Below, in pieces: positions 22,796 through 30,193 of a stretch of 32,396 nt of DNA. The position numbers and the translations under genes were made by a program. The notes under the pieces are model-generated. The model was not told the origin of the DNA. It saw only the letters and a list, made by a program, of their open reading frames with translations, and searched no databases. The DNA is taken from the NCBI GenBank assembly GCA_017634275.1, contig JAGBNQ010000066.1, positions 1 to 32,396 on the forward strand. The letters run 5' to 3'. Source of the DNA: Ruminococcus sp. (GTDB lineage Bacteria; Bacillota; Clostridia; Oscillospirales; Ruminococcaceae). The stretch's first letter is position 1. Each line of letters opens with the position of its first letter.

Positions 22796-25700
22796 ATGCC
22801 AAGTTTAAAGCAAATATATGATAATGCGATAGAGACAGTTAAAAGAGAACCGCAAAAGATCGGCTCACATTTCTGGATTGCACTTATTGCCTATAAAATG
22901 ATGCAGGATGACCCTAACGATAACAGCTATGATCATAGCTTTAGGGAGATAGGAATGGATCAGTTTAAGTATATGAGCTCCCCTTCATATACAAAGACGC
23001 TGAAAATCATCGGTGAAGAACAATCCTTAGAGCTTATGCAGGATCCCGGCAGGTTCTGGAATGTATTTAACGTTTTTGAGGAGGAACCCGAGCGTCGTCC
23101 CGCTGCTGACATCAAGGCGGATGAAAAGTCGGCTTATGAAAAAAAGGTGGCTGACTTCAGCAAGACTTTAAAAGATGTAGAGAACGAGATAACACAAACA
23201 TACAACCAATCAAGGGCGATAGAAGGTAATACTCCTGAAAAAGAACAGCTTGCAGCAAGATCAAGAGAGCTTTCAAATCAGAGAAAAAAGCTGCAAAAAG
23301 ATATTTCTAAAGCCCGTGTGCAGCAGGCTAAAAGAAGTATTGCGCTTGCAGCTGCCGATTCAAATAACGGCAATGTTGGTGCTGTAAGCCCGGATGAGAT
23401 CGAAACTGAACTTGCAAACTTTGAAAAAGACCAGTATTTTGTTGAAAAGATAAATATGCTCAGCAGCCAAAGACTTGATGCAGTAATTGACGATTCTGCG
23501 AAGTTCATTGAGGAATACAGGGCTGAAAGAAAGATCTATGATGAGCTATTGGAGCTGAAGAACAGCAAGGATTACAAGAAGTTTGTTGACCGCATCGAGA
23601 CGCTTTTCAGCAATGACAGTGACCCCTTGTATGATAGCTATCAAAGCGCTGTCAATGCGTGCATAGACCGGAGTATATCTTTCAAAGGCGCTGATAAGGA
23701 GCTTGATGATGATGCTAAGGAATTCATTATCGGGGTATCTGATGAGCTTTCAAGACGTACTGCTGAAAACTGCATGGCTGTAAGGCAGGCAGAGCTTCAG
23801 ATGAGGCAGAGGGTAAGAAATGGCGAGTTTCCCGAAACAAGGCTTATAAATGATAATGGTAAGCTCCTTGATAAGATCGCTTATGATCTGACACAGTATC
23901 AGACTGATGCGGGCAGGAAGATGGACGTTTACAGCCAGCTGAATGAAGTGTTTGTCAGATGCACAACAACGTCAACAAGCGTTGATAAGGGTACTATAGA
24001 CGGAAAAACAGCGCGTGATTATGTAAAAGATAAACTATTAAATACCATTAAAGACACCTACGAGAAGAATCACCCCGAGTTCCTTGAGGGAATGGATAAG
24101 CACCCTGAAGGAGCGAGCGCTTTTATTAGGGAGCAGTATTTCTATCAGCCCCGAAAGAACAGGGAAGGCTTTGTCTATAAGAATAAGCTTGCAAAGGAAG
24201 GCGAGTCATACTTTGAGGGAATGCCTAAGTTCCATAAAAAGCTTTTGGATATGACACCCGAGGAATTCCTAAAGTTTGAAAACGAGGAGCTGAGAAAGCG
24301 CACTATTGACGCTGAGGCATCTGAGAAATTCAAGGGTATCTCCGGCAAGGCGGATTACCTTATCAGGGAAATGGAAGCTGAAAATGACGAAGTAAAGCAG
24401 ACAGATATTTACAAGAAGATGTATGATGAGCTTAAGAATTTCCAAAACCTCGGGACCAAGGATTTTATCACTGTAGGAAGTGTAGGCGACAAACGCACCG
24501 CTAAGAGAGGTGATCTATCAAGGCCGACAGTTAAAATGGCGCTTTCAAGGCTTAAAGATGCTGCTGAAGAATATAAGAAATACGACCCCGATTTTGCTAA
24601 TAAGATAAAGGGCTTTATATGGGAGCGTAATATAGAATACAAAAAATATCTTGAAAATGACCCTCTTCTTGAAAATGACTTTAAGCTTGTTGAAAAGGCA
24701 AAGAACGTAAGGGAAGAGATAAGGACAGCTAAATTTGATGAATACGCTGACATTACCAAGCGCCAGGCAGACTTTGGCGGAGAAAACGGCAAGATCAAAA
24801 AGCTTACCGATAAGTATAATAAAGCAAAGGTCATTTTAGGCAAAAAGGAATTTGACCGCGTAGGCGAGATGCTCGGCCGTGTAGCTAAGTCTTTTGAAAC
24901 AATGGAAAAGGCCGAAAAGCTCCGTGACAGCAAGAACAAGCAGGAAGATACAAATGCTAATAACGCATTGCGCAAAGAGATAGAGAAAGTAATAGAAAAC
25001 CTTGAACTGCTTAAAGAGGCAACGGGCAAGTATTTTGAGCATAAGAAGAATGACGGGCAGTGGATAGGCAATAATAAAAATGCCAACAAGAGAATAGCGG
25101 CTGTTAAGGATATCGACGAGTTTGCTGATACGTTCATTGAAATGATGAAGACTAAGTCGGATATTCTTGATAAAATGATAAAGGGCAAGCTTACCGAGCA
25201 TCAGAATATTATTGCTCAGCCTAAGCAGCCCTCGCCCGAGGAGAAATTTAATCAGAGCAAGCAAAGCTTTGCAAACGAGGCTGCCGAGGTTTGGCTCAAA
25301 AATAAGTTTAACAGCTACATTGATGAGCAGATAGATCTAAAGCACCCCGAGTATGATGCCGAGCAGAGAAAGCAGATACATGAGAAGAATGCTGACAAGG
25401 TCGGTGAGTATATTGCTCAGAATAAAGATGCGCTTAAAAATGATGAGGCCTTCAAGAGATTTATGGGCAGGATAAAAAATGAGCGTGACCTTGATAAGAT
25501 GAGGGGCTATGCTGTAAGTGATAACGGCAATAAGCTCTACAGGATAATAAACGGCGAGAAGATAATCGAGAAAGAGATCGTTGACCTTGACAAGAAGATC
25601 TTAAACGCTCAGGAGGATCTTACTAAGCGCAAGGACGGGCTTGATGAGAATGAATACCCCAACCCCGGGTACGAAGAAAACTTCAGCGATTATTCATCTA

Positions 25701-26017
25701 TCATTACTGCTTACTATTTCAAGGCGCATAAGCAGGAGCTTGGTGAGAACATCACAAACGAGAGCTTTGACAAGATGCAGCAGGAAATAATGGATAAGAA
25801 GATAATGAGAAATGTTATCCAGTCAAACAAGCCCGAAGAGCTTTACAATAAGGCTACATCAGGCAAGGGGCAGAATATCTGGAGCGAGTACAGTCACCAG
25901 CTCACAAAGCAAAATGAGCGCAAGAACAGCGTAATTAACAATGAGCCTAACAAAGAGATCGGTAAAAATGCTAATACCGAAAAAAATGCAGTCAATAGAA
26001 ACAGTGTATTGGGCTAA
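22796..26017 (+). CDS. Large charged helical protein of unknown function
   Basis: A 1073-residue protein that I do not recognise. No signal peptide, membrane helix or enzyme motif is seen. It begins MPSLKQIYDNAIETVKREP; a first helical region with a Trp (GSHFWIALIAYKMMQDDP) leads into long Lys/Glu-rich segments with coiled-coil character (about 110-170: KKVADFSKTLKDVENEI, KEQLAARSRELSNQRKKLQK; and again about 650-770). Hydrophobic residues are sparse. The last 50 residues are Asn/Lys-rich and end NRNSVLG. AAGGAGG precedes the ATG. The two following genes have the same kind of promoter and the third encodes a similar charged protein, also starting MPS and ending RNMFG. A structural, scaffold or storage role, or an effector, are all conceivable; none is shown. 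Confidence 0.85.
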   Translation: MPSLKQIYDNAIETVKREPQKIGSHFWIALIAYKMMQDDPNDNSYDHSFREIGMDQFKYMSSPSYTKTLKIIGEEQSLELMQDPGRFWNVFNVFEEEPERRPAADIKADEKSAYEKKVADFSKTLKDVENEITQTYNQSRAIEGNTPEKEQLAARSRELSNQRKKLQKDISKARVQQAKRSIALAAADSNNGNVGAVSPDEIETELANFEKDQYFVEKINMLSSQRLDAVIDDSAKFIEEYRAERKIYDELLELKNSKDYKKFVDRIETLFSNDSDPLYDSYQSAVNACIDRSISFKGADKELDDDAKEFIIGVSDELSRRTAENCMAVRQAELQMRQRVRNGEFPETRLINDNGKLLDKIAYDLTQYQTDAGRKMDVYSQLNEVFVRCTTTSTSVDKGTIDGKTARDYVKDKLLNTIKDTYEKNHPEFLEGMDKHPEGASAFIREQYFYQPRKNREGFVYKNKLAKEGESYFEGMPKFHKKLLDMTPEEFLKFENEELRKRTIDAEASEKFKGISGKADYLIREMEAENDEVKQTDIYKKMYDELKNFQNLGTKDFITVGSVGDKRTAKRGDLSRPTVKMALSRLKDAAEEYKKYDPDFANKIKGFIWERNIEYKKYLENDPLLENDFKLVEKAKNVREEIRTAKFDEYADITKRQADFGGENGKIKKLTDKYNKAKVILGKKEFDRVGEMLGRVAKSFETMEKAEKLRDSKNKQEDTNANNALRKEIEKVIENLELLKEATGKYFEHKKNDGQWIGNNKNANKRIAAVKDIDEFADTFIEMMKTKSDILDKMIKGKLTEHQNIIAQPKQPSPEEKFNQSKQSFANEAAEVWLKNKFNSYIDEQIDLKHPEYDAEQRKQIHEKNADKVGEYIAQNKDALKNDEAFKRFMGRIKNERDLDKMRGYAVSDNGNKLYRIINGEKIIEKEIVDLDKKILNAQEDLTKRKDGLDENEYPNPGYEENFSDYSSIITAYYFKAHKQELGENITNESFDKMQQEIMDKKIMRNVIQSNKPEELYNKATSGKGQNIWSEYSHQLTKQNERKNSVINNEPNKEIGKNANTEKNAVNRNSVLG

Positions 26018-26031
26018 GCGGTGAAAAAAGC

Positions 26032-26060
26032 TATCTCCCCGTGAAAAAAGCGGGGAGATA
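26032..26060. terminator. Stem-loop after the large protein gene
   Basis: TATCTCCCCG (26032-26041) pairs perfectly with CGGGGAGATA (26051-26060). GTGAAAAAAGC is repeated before and inside the hairpin. The following bases are A-rich rather than T-rich on the plus strand, so termination may be inefficient; on the minus strand a T run follows. Confidence 0.55.
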
Positions 26061-26081
26061 TCAAAAAATCCTAAAAATGAT

Positions 26082-26115
26082 GCACCATAACAGATATTAT
26101 CAGGGTATTACTTAT
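26082..26115 (+). promoter_or_regulatory. Putative alternative-sigma promoter, site 2
   Basis: TGCACC (G at 26082), 16 bases after GCACC, then GGGTATTACTTAT (26103-26115). The 13-base right half is identical to site 3. It lies 78 bases before the ATG at 26181, further than at the other three sites. Confidence 0.6.
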
Positions 26116-26180
26116 AGAGATGGGAATACTCATTTCAAGAATCTTTTAACCTGAACAAAGAAATAAAAACGGAGAAAGCT

Positions 26181-26402
26181 ATGAACGAAGTAAGGATCGA
26201 GGCGGCTTTAAGGGCAATGGGGCAGATGACGCCCCACGCGCCCGAAAAGACAGTTGAAAACATGATAAGCAAAATAAGAGCGCTTGACGCTAAAAGGCAA
26301 AAGCTTGCCGATAAGAGTGAGCCTTCGCTTAGTGCGCGCCAAAAGGAGATCAGCGCGCCGCAAAAGGACAATACTGTCAAGGGCATAAAGAAAACATTAT
26401 AA
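26181..26402 (+). CDS. Small basic protein of unknown function
   Basis: A 73-residue protein without recognised family. It reads MNEVRIEAALRAMGQMTPHA, then EKTVENMISKIRALDAKRQK, then a Ser/Lys/Gln-rich end. It is rich in Lys, Arg and Glu, predicted helical, with no membrane segment. GGAGAAAG precedes the ATG and a terminator follows, which supports a real gene. It lies between two genes for long charged proteins and shares their promoter block, so it is probably expressed with them and could be a partner or adaptor. No function is claimed. Confidence 0.7.
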   Translation: MNEVRIEAALRAMGQMTPHAPEKTVENMISKIRALDAKRQKLADKSEPSLSARQKEISAPQKDNTVKGIKKTL

Positions 26403-26410
26403 AACAAATC

Positions 26411-26440
26411 TGCTCTGAGGATATCGGGGCATTTTTGTTT
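26411..26440 (+). terminator. Terminator of the small basic protein gene
   Basis: TGCTCTGA (26411-26418) pairs with TCGGGGCA (26424-26431) including G-U pairs, followed by TTTTTGTTT. This separates the small gene from the next, which has its own promoter block. Confidence 0.7.
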
Positions 26441-26522
26441 AGGGCAAATAACGTAGTGCAGATAACGATATGTAAAACCAAACAAAACGGCTTTTTGAAA
26501 CTTGCAAAAAATGTGAGAGCCT

Positions 26523-26556
26523 GCACCCATTCATCATTTTATGGGGTATTACTTAT
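26523..26556 (+). promoter_or_regulatory. Putative alternative-sigma promoter, site 3
   Basis: TGCACC (G at 26523), 16 bases after GCACC, then GGGTATTACTTAT (26544-26556), 42 bases before the ATG at 26586. The left and right parts and their spacing equal site 2. Confidence 0.62.
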
Positions 26557-26585
26557 GAAAACAAAAAATCAAAGGAGAGATTTTT

Positions 26586-27524
26586 ATGCCAAGCAATAAC
26601 ATTGAGCTTTTAAAAGACCTAAAAGAGTTTAAGAAAAAGATCAAGGATAATAAAGAGCTTTCTGCCAAGGTTGACGGCTTTATAGATTTTTGCAATAAGA
26701 ATAAGGGCTTTGATAATTTTGACATCTTCTCACAAAAAGAGTCACTTTTTGACTTTGAAAGGAAAGAGCAGGAGGAGAAGAAGAAAAAGACCGCCGATAT
26801 GTTTGTTATCAGAGTTCATTATATTCAGGAGCTTGAGGAAGAGGCAAAGAAACTAAATGATAATTCGCTTAATGATAATATAAATAAGATCGCATCATCA
26901 CACAAGCTTACCGACGACGAGATAAAGACGCTGCAAAACTTTGAAAACGAGCATATGCTCAAAAAGGTCGAGGAGCAAAAGACTACCTCGCTTGAATTCA
27001 GCAAAATGGATGAGATATACAAGGACATCTCAAGCGAAAAGCTTATGGCGCCGCCCGAGGGTACCGACCCATATCAGTATCAGAAGGATACAGAGCCCGA
27101 GTTTGAAAAAGCTAAAGCAGCTTTGCAAAAACACTTTGCAAAGGCGCTCGCTGTCAAGACCTTCGGCAGAACTATCAGCAGCATGGCTGTCGGCGATGAA
27201 TCGGTAACGGAACATGATAAGGACGAAATGGCTAAGGAAATGCTGACAGATGAAAACATCAACTCATCGGCGAAGGATATCCAAACAAGGGACGACTTTA
27301 CGAGAATGATGCAGGATATCAGAACATGGCGTGACCTTAGGATAGTCACCCAGGAGGCTCAGGCAGGCGGTAATCTGCTGTTTAAGCGCCTTGCAGATAC
27401 CACTAAGAGAATGCTTGCCGAGGAGAGGCAGGCAGAGCAGGCGCAAAAACAAACGGAGGCTGAGAAGGAGCTTAATAAGGAAAGAGTGCTTAAGCCGCAG
27501 AACCAGCGCAATATGTTCGGATAG
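26586..27524 (+). CDS. Charged coiled-coil protein of unknown function
   Basis: A 312-residue protein that I do not recognise. It starts MPSNNIELLKDLKEFKKKIK, is dominated by Lys, Glu, Asp and Gln, and has coiled-coil-like heptads around 70-150 (QEEKKKKTADMF, YIQELEEEAKKLNDN, EHMLKKVEEQKT) and at the C-terminus (RMLAEERQAEQAQKQTEAEK). A more ordered middle (about 160-280) contains AKALAVKTFGRTISSMAVGD and DDFTRMMQDIRTWRDLRIVTQ. No signal peptide or membrane helix. The ends (MPS... and ...QRNMFG) resemble those of the 1073-residue protein (MPS... and ...NRNSVLG), hinting at a related origin or a common recognition tail. AAAGGAGAG precedes the ATG and a strong terminator follows. Confidence 0.82.
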   Translation: MPSNNIELLKDLKEFKKKIKDNKELSAKVDGFIDFCNKNKGFDNFDIFSQKESLFDFERKEQEEKKKKTADMFVIRVHYIQELEEEAKKLNDNSLNDNINKIASSHKLTDDEIKTLQNFENEHMLKKVEEQKTTSLEFSKMDEIYKDISSEKLMAPPEGTDPYQYQKDTEPEFEKAKAALQKHFAKALAVKTFGRTISSMAVGDESVTEHDKDEMAKEMLTDENINSSAKDIQTRDDFTRMMQDIRTWRDLRIVTQEAQAGGNLLFKRLADTTKRMLAEERQAEQAQKQTEAEKELNKERVLKPQNQRNMFG

Positions 27525-27559
27525 ATCTGACATTTTCTAATTTCCCCTATAGAATAGCT

Positions 27560-27594
27560 CCCGATACCTTTTAAAAGGTGTCGGGGGTTTTTTG
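27560..27594 (+). terminator. Terminator after the charged-protein cluster
   Basis: CCCGATACCTTTT (27560-27572) pairs with AAAAGGTGTCGGG (27573-27585), then GG and a T run. It closes the three-gene cluster. Confidence 0.9.
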
Positions 27595-27600
27595 TATATA

Positions 27601-27629
27601 TTGCATTTTTTACGGCTTTGTGATATAAT
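27601..27629 (+). promoter_or_regulatory. Promoter of the anion permease
   Basis: TTGCAT (27601-27606), a 17-base spacer and TATAAT (27624-27629), about 45 bases before the ATG at 27674. Confidence 0.65.
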
Positions 27630-27673
27630 CATAATTGCGGCTTAAATAATCTGCCGAAAAAAGGAAAAAGAAA

Positions 27674-28819
27674 ATGAAAAAAATAAAAGCGTTTTTAAAA
27701 AAAGAGCTGATGCTTACAATATCCGCGGCGGCCGCGGCGGCATCGCTTTTTATAACACCGCCGAGTGTGCAGCTTTTAAAGGATATCGACTGGCACACTC
27801 TCGGAACTCTGCTTATGATGCTTTGCGTGCTTGAAGGGTTCAAGCAGGAAAACGTTCTGAGGCCGCTTGTGTCATACGTTTCAAAAATGAAGAAAATGAC
27901 GAGCGTTTCGCTCTTTTTGATATTCGGGGTGTTTTTCAGCTCAATGTTCGTTACAAACGATGTTTCGCTCATCATTTTTGTGCCGCTTACCATTTTGATA
28001 TTCCGCGGCTGCAAAAAGGAGCATTACATTCTCCCCGTGATAAGCTTAGAAAACATCGCGGCGATACGCGGCTCGCTGCTCACCCCGTTTGGCAGCCCTC
28101 AGAATTTATATCTATTCGGGCAGTCGGGGGTAAGTGCGCAGAGGTTTATGCTGCATATGCTGCCGCTTTGTGCGATGTCGGCGGTGCTGCTCGTTATCTT
28201 TGTGCTTGTCCTTTACCGCAAGGACTTATCTGAGCCTATTGATTCCGACACTGACTCGCTCCCCGAGTGGAGTGCTGAAAACCGCGTAAAGCGAATAGCC
28301 TACCTCTCGCTTTTTGCGCTGATAATTATAACTATCGTTACACGCACGCAGTATTGGCCAATAGCCCTTGCTATTGTTATCGTAGTTATCTTTGCCGTTG
28401 ATAAGGGGCTCTTTTTAAAGGTCGATTATGTGCTGCTGTTTACCTTTTTGTGCTTTTTTATCTTCTCATCATCAGTCGCGGCAAATGACGGGATATCGGT
28501 AATTCTTGACAAGGCGGTCTCGGGGCATGAATATTTCTGGGCTATAGGGTTAAGCCAGATAATCTCAAACGTTCCCGCAACGATAGTTCTCTACCCCTTT
28601 GCGGATAATTTTGCAGGGCTTATCTACGGCGCTGACACGGCAGGGCTTTGCTCGCTTATCGGCTCGCTCGCATCGGTGATAAACTACCGTATTTATGTGC
28701 GCGAATACCCCGACGGGGGAGGGCGCTTTATAAAGGTTTTCACGATTATAAGCTGGGCATTTTTCCTGATAGTCGTTATCCCCGGGCTTTTGCTAAGCAG
28801 GTGGGATTTCTTTTCATAA
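27674..28819 (+). CDS. SLC13/ArsB-NhaD-type anion permease
   Basis: A 381-residue inner-membrane transporter of the ion-transporter superfamily (CitMHS, ArsB/NhaD, SLC13). About ten helices are seen, beginning MLTISAAAAAASLFITPPS. The two symmetric hairpin regions are FVTNDVSLIIFVPLTILIF (Asn-Asp, first half) and IGLSQIISNVPATIVLYPF (Ser-Asn-Val-Pro, second half), the family's ion and substrate sites. LTPFGSPQNLYLFGQSG after the first half is the usual re-entrant loop. The substrate may be a dicarboxylate, citrate, an oxyanion or a proton-coupled ion; the sequence does not decide. It has its own promoter and no partner gene; a MITE-like element begins seven bases after its stop. Confidence 0.85.
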   Translation: MKKIKAFLKKELMLTISAAAAAASLFITPPSVQLLKDIDWHTLGTLLMMLCVLEGFKQENVLRPLVSYVSKMKKMTSVSLFLIFGVFFSSMFVTNDVSLIIFVPLTILIFRGCKKEHYILPVISLENIAAIRGSLLTPFGSPQNLYLFGQSGVSAQRFMLHMLPLCAMSAVLLVIFVLVLYRKDLSEPIDSDTDSLPEWSAENRVKRIAYLSLFALIIITIVTRTQYWPIALAIVIVVIFAVDKGLFLKVDYVLLFTFLCFFIFSSSVAANDGISVILDKAVSGHEYFWAIGLSQIISNVPATIVLYPFADNFAGLIYGADTAGLCSLIGSLASVINYRIYVREYPDGGGRFIKVFTIISWAFFLIVVIPGLLLSRWDFFS

Positions 28820-28825
28820 AATAAT

Positions 28826-28999
28826 ATGGTTATCCCTTTGACACACCAAAGACAAATCGCCTTAATACGGTGTGCTAAGCAGGGGCGACCCCACCCCCAA
28901 CCCCCTCCCCTTACGAAGGGGAGGGGGCTATGGCAAGCCGTTTTATAGCAACGACCCTATTTGCTTGCAAAAAATGTGGTGTGTCAGGTATATAACCAT
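28826..28999. repeat. MITE-like element, family A, long copy
   Basis: A 174-base element with terminal inverted repeats: ATGGTTATCCCTTTGACACA at the left, and a right end whose reverse complement begins ATGGTTATATACCTGACACA. The ends and the inner right part (AAAAATGTGGTGTGTCAGG) match the short copy at 8617-8703. In the middle CCCCCTCCCC-TTAC-GAAGGGGAGGGGG forms a very strong hairpin absent from the short copy. No coding capacity. As it lies just after the permease stop it may serve as its terminator. Confidence 0.75.
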
Positions 29000-29010
29000 A
29001 TAAAATAAAG

Positions 29011-29047
29011 ATCACCATAATGTCGCATTGACATTACGGTGATTTTT
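29011..29047. terminator. Bidirectional terminator before the anti-sigma gene end
   Basis: ATCACCATAATGTC (29011-29024) pairs with GACATTACGGTGAT (29030-29043) with one mismatch, followed by TTTTTG on the plus strand. On the minus strand it closes the anti-sigma operon. Confidence 0.85.
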
Positions 29048-29058
29048 TGTAAGTATTC

Positions 29059-29487
29059 TCATTTTAACAGCAGACCCTTTTTGAGAGTGAGGATATTATG
29101 CCCGTCAAGGTACTCATACCTTACATCGTCCATATTCTTCTTTACCATGAATATACCGAGGCCGCCTATCTTTCTTTCCTTTGCCGAGAGCTTTACATTC
29201 GGGTCTTCCTTAGCAAGCGGATCATATGGCACGCCGTTGTCAATAAAGGTTATATCAACAGAAGGCGGATCGCCGAGAACCTCAACGCGCACCTTAGCCG
29301 TGCCTATTTCGGGGTTGTAGGCATAGTGCGCGATGTTTACAAATATCTCCTCCACCGCGACATCTATCTGCACCTGCACCCTCATAGGGCACTGAGCCTT
29401 TTCAAGCTCCTCATCAATAAAGGCAAGAACTTTTGGGAGGTTTTTGTCAGTAGCCTCTATTTCAAGCTCCTTCATTTTCTTAATCAC
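29059..29487 (-). CDS. Anti-sigma factor/serine kinase (RsbW/SpoIIAB-like HATPase)
   Basis: A 142-residue GHKL-type ATPase of the RsbW/SpoIIAB group, which binds an alternative sigma factor and phosphorylates its anti-anti-sigma partner. The N box is DVAVEEIFVNIAHYAY, the G1 box FIDNGVPYDP and the G2 box GGLGIFMVKKNMD. Length and order fit the family. The frame can start at GTG 29487, overlapping the STAS gene stop (GTGA), or at ATG 29475; coupling favours the overlap but both are plausible. The gene follows the STAS gene in one leftward operon. A sigma-factor gene, which often follows such pairs, is not here: a terminator ends the operon. It may instead control a remote sigma factor or another regulator. 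Confidence 0.87.
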   Translation of the reverse strand: MIKKMKELEIEATDKNLPKVLAFIDEELEKAQCPMRVQVQIDVAVEEIFVNIAHYAYNPEIGTAKVRVEVLGDPPSVDITFIDNGVPYDPLAKEDPNVKLSAKERKIGGLGIFMVKKNMDDVRYEYLDGHNILTLKKGLLLK

Positions 29488-29792
29488 GCCCCTTTTTTCT
29501 CAATATTCAAGATCGTCGAAAATCCGGTGATATCGAAGACCTCCATTATCTCATCGCTAACCCCCGTAACTCTCAGGCCGCCCTTTTTGCTCATGACCTT
29601 ATGAGCCGAAAGAAGTATACGCAGCCCTGCAGAGGAAACATATTTAACATCTGTAAAATCCACCACCAGAGCGTTGCACTCGTCATAGCTTGCCCTTATT
29701 TCGGTTTCAAGCATGGGGGTAGTTGTGGTATCCACCCTTCCGCTTACGGTAAGTATCGTTGTGTTGTTATCAAAAGTTTTATTAATATCCGT
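29484..29792 (-). CDS. Anti-anti-sigma factor (STAS domain, RsbV/SpoIIAA-like), probable ACG start
   Basis: A single STAS domain of about 102 residues that would sequester the RsbW-like kinase. The core is LTVSGRVDTTTTPMLETEI, VDFTDVKYVSSAGLRILLSAH with the phosphorylatable Ser of SSAG, and ITGFSTILNIEK. A GTG at 29735 would remove the first strand. In-frame upstream sequence (DINKTFDNNTTILTVSG) fits the family start, but no ATG, GTG or TTG is present. ACG at 29792-29790, about six bases after AGGGTGAT and directly before GAT-ATT-AAT, stands where ATG is expected. So either initiation is at ACG or ATT, or one base is wrong. The stop overlaps the kinase gene. Its promoter is at 29827-29855, with a possible attenuator further upstream. 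Confidence 0.82.
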   Translation of the reverse strand, partial: TDINKTFDNNTTILTVSGRVDTTTTPMLETEIRASYDECNALVVDFTDVKYVSSAGLRILLSAHKVMSKKGGLRVTGVSDEIMEVFDITGFSTILNIEKKGA

Positions 29793-29826
29793 AGTATATC
29801 ACCCTTTCAAAGTTTAATACACACTA

Positions 29827-29855
29827 ATTATAACATATATTTATGAGTTTGTCTA
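29827..29855 (-). promoter_or_regulatory. Promoter of the STAS/anti-sigma operon
   Basis: On the minus strand: TAGACA (29855-29850), a 17-base spacer and TATAAT (29832-29827), with TG two bases before the -10. The transcript would start about 30 bases before the proposed ACG start. Confidence 0.75.
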
Positions 29856-29863
29856 CCTGATTT

Positions 29864-29914
29864 AAAAAAATGTGAGAGTTAAACGGGCACACTCTCAGGG
29901 GGAGGGTATGCCCG
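29864..29914 (-). terminator. Terminator with an overlapping alternative hairpin (attenuator-like)
   Basis: On the minus strand, TGAGAGT (29897-29891) pairs with ACTCTCA (29879-29873), followed by CATTTTTTT: a terminator. An alternative stem, CGGGCATAC (29914-29906) with GTGTGCCCG (29892-29884), nine pairs with one G-U, uses overlapping bases, so both cannot form together. Confidence 0.6.
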
Positions 29915-29986
29915 CCTATATAGAAGGGGTGTATCACATAAGCATTGCAAAAGAAAAGTGTGTTACTCTGTTTCCTATATCAGCAT
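29864..29986 (-). ncRNA. Candidate small RNA or leader upstream of the STAS operon
   Basis: An extended -10 (TGG-TATAAT, minus strand 29998-29993) with no good -35 could start a transcript near 29986 that ends at the hairpins at 29864-29914, about 120 bases. No open frame of note. It matches no RNA family I know. It could be a free small RNA or a leader for the STAS operon. The rest of the gap to 30150 shows nothing else. Confidence 0.4.
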
Positions 29987-30152
29987 ATTAGTATTATACC
30001 ATATCACCTGCAACATATCCGCAACAAATCGCCGCTGTTTGGGGTGGTCATTGTTACGAAATTTTTGCCGTTATTTTGTAAACTTTGCACAAAAAAGGCA
30101 ATACTGCATAAATGATCCTACGGTACTGCCGGAATAACAGAAAGACAATATA

Positions 30153-30185
30153 AACGGGCACCGCCGATAATGTGCGGTACCCGTT
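30153..30185 (-). terminator. Hairpin after the membrane protein gene
   Basis: On the minus strand AACGGG...CCGC pairs with GCGG...CCCGTT (30185-30180 with 30158-30153), nine bases after the stop, followed by TTATATTGTCTTT. A moderate terminator. Confidence 0.65.
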
Positions 30186-30193
30186 GATACTAT

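Noticed and set aside
24409-25188. Long open frame of 259 codons on the minus strand inside the 1073-residue protein gene
   Set aside because: It has a Ser/Leu-rich, meaningless composition, no ribosome binding site or promoter, and is explained by the Lys/Glu codon pattern of the opposite strand.
22796-27524. Reading the charged-protein cluster as a type VII/LXG toxin system or a phage remnant
   Set aside because: No LXG or WXG100 pattern, no toxin or immunity gene signature, no integrase, capsid, portal or tail motif was seen.
29864-29986. Reading the leader upstream of the STAS operon as a c-di-GMP riboswitch, given the c-di-GMP genes in the window
   Set aside because: The conserved c-di-GMP-I or -II riboswitch core could not be found; only two simple overlapping stems are visible.
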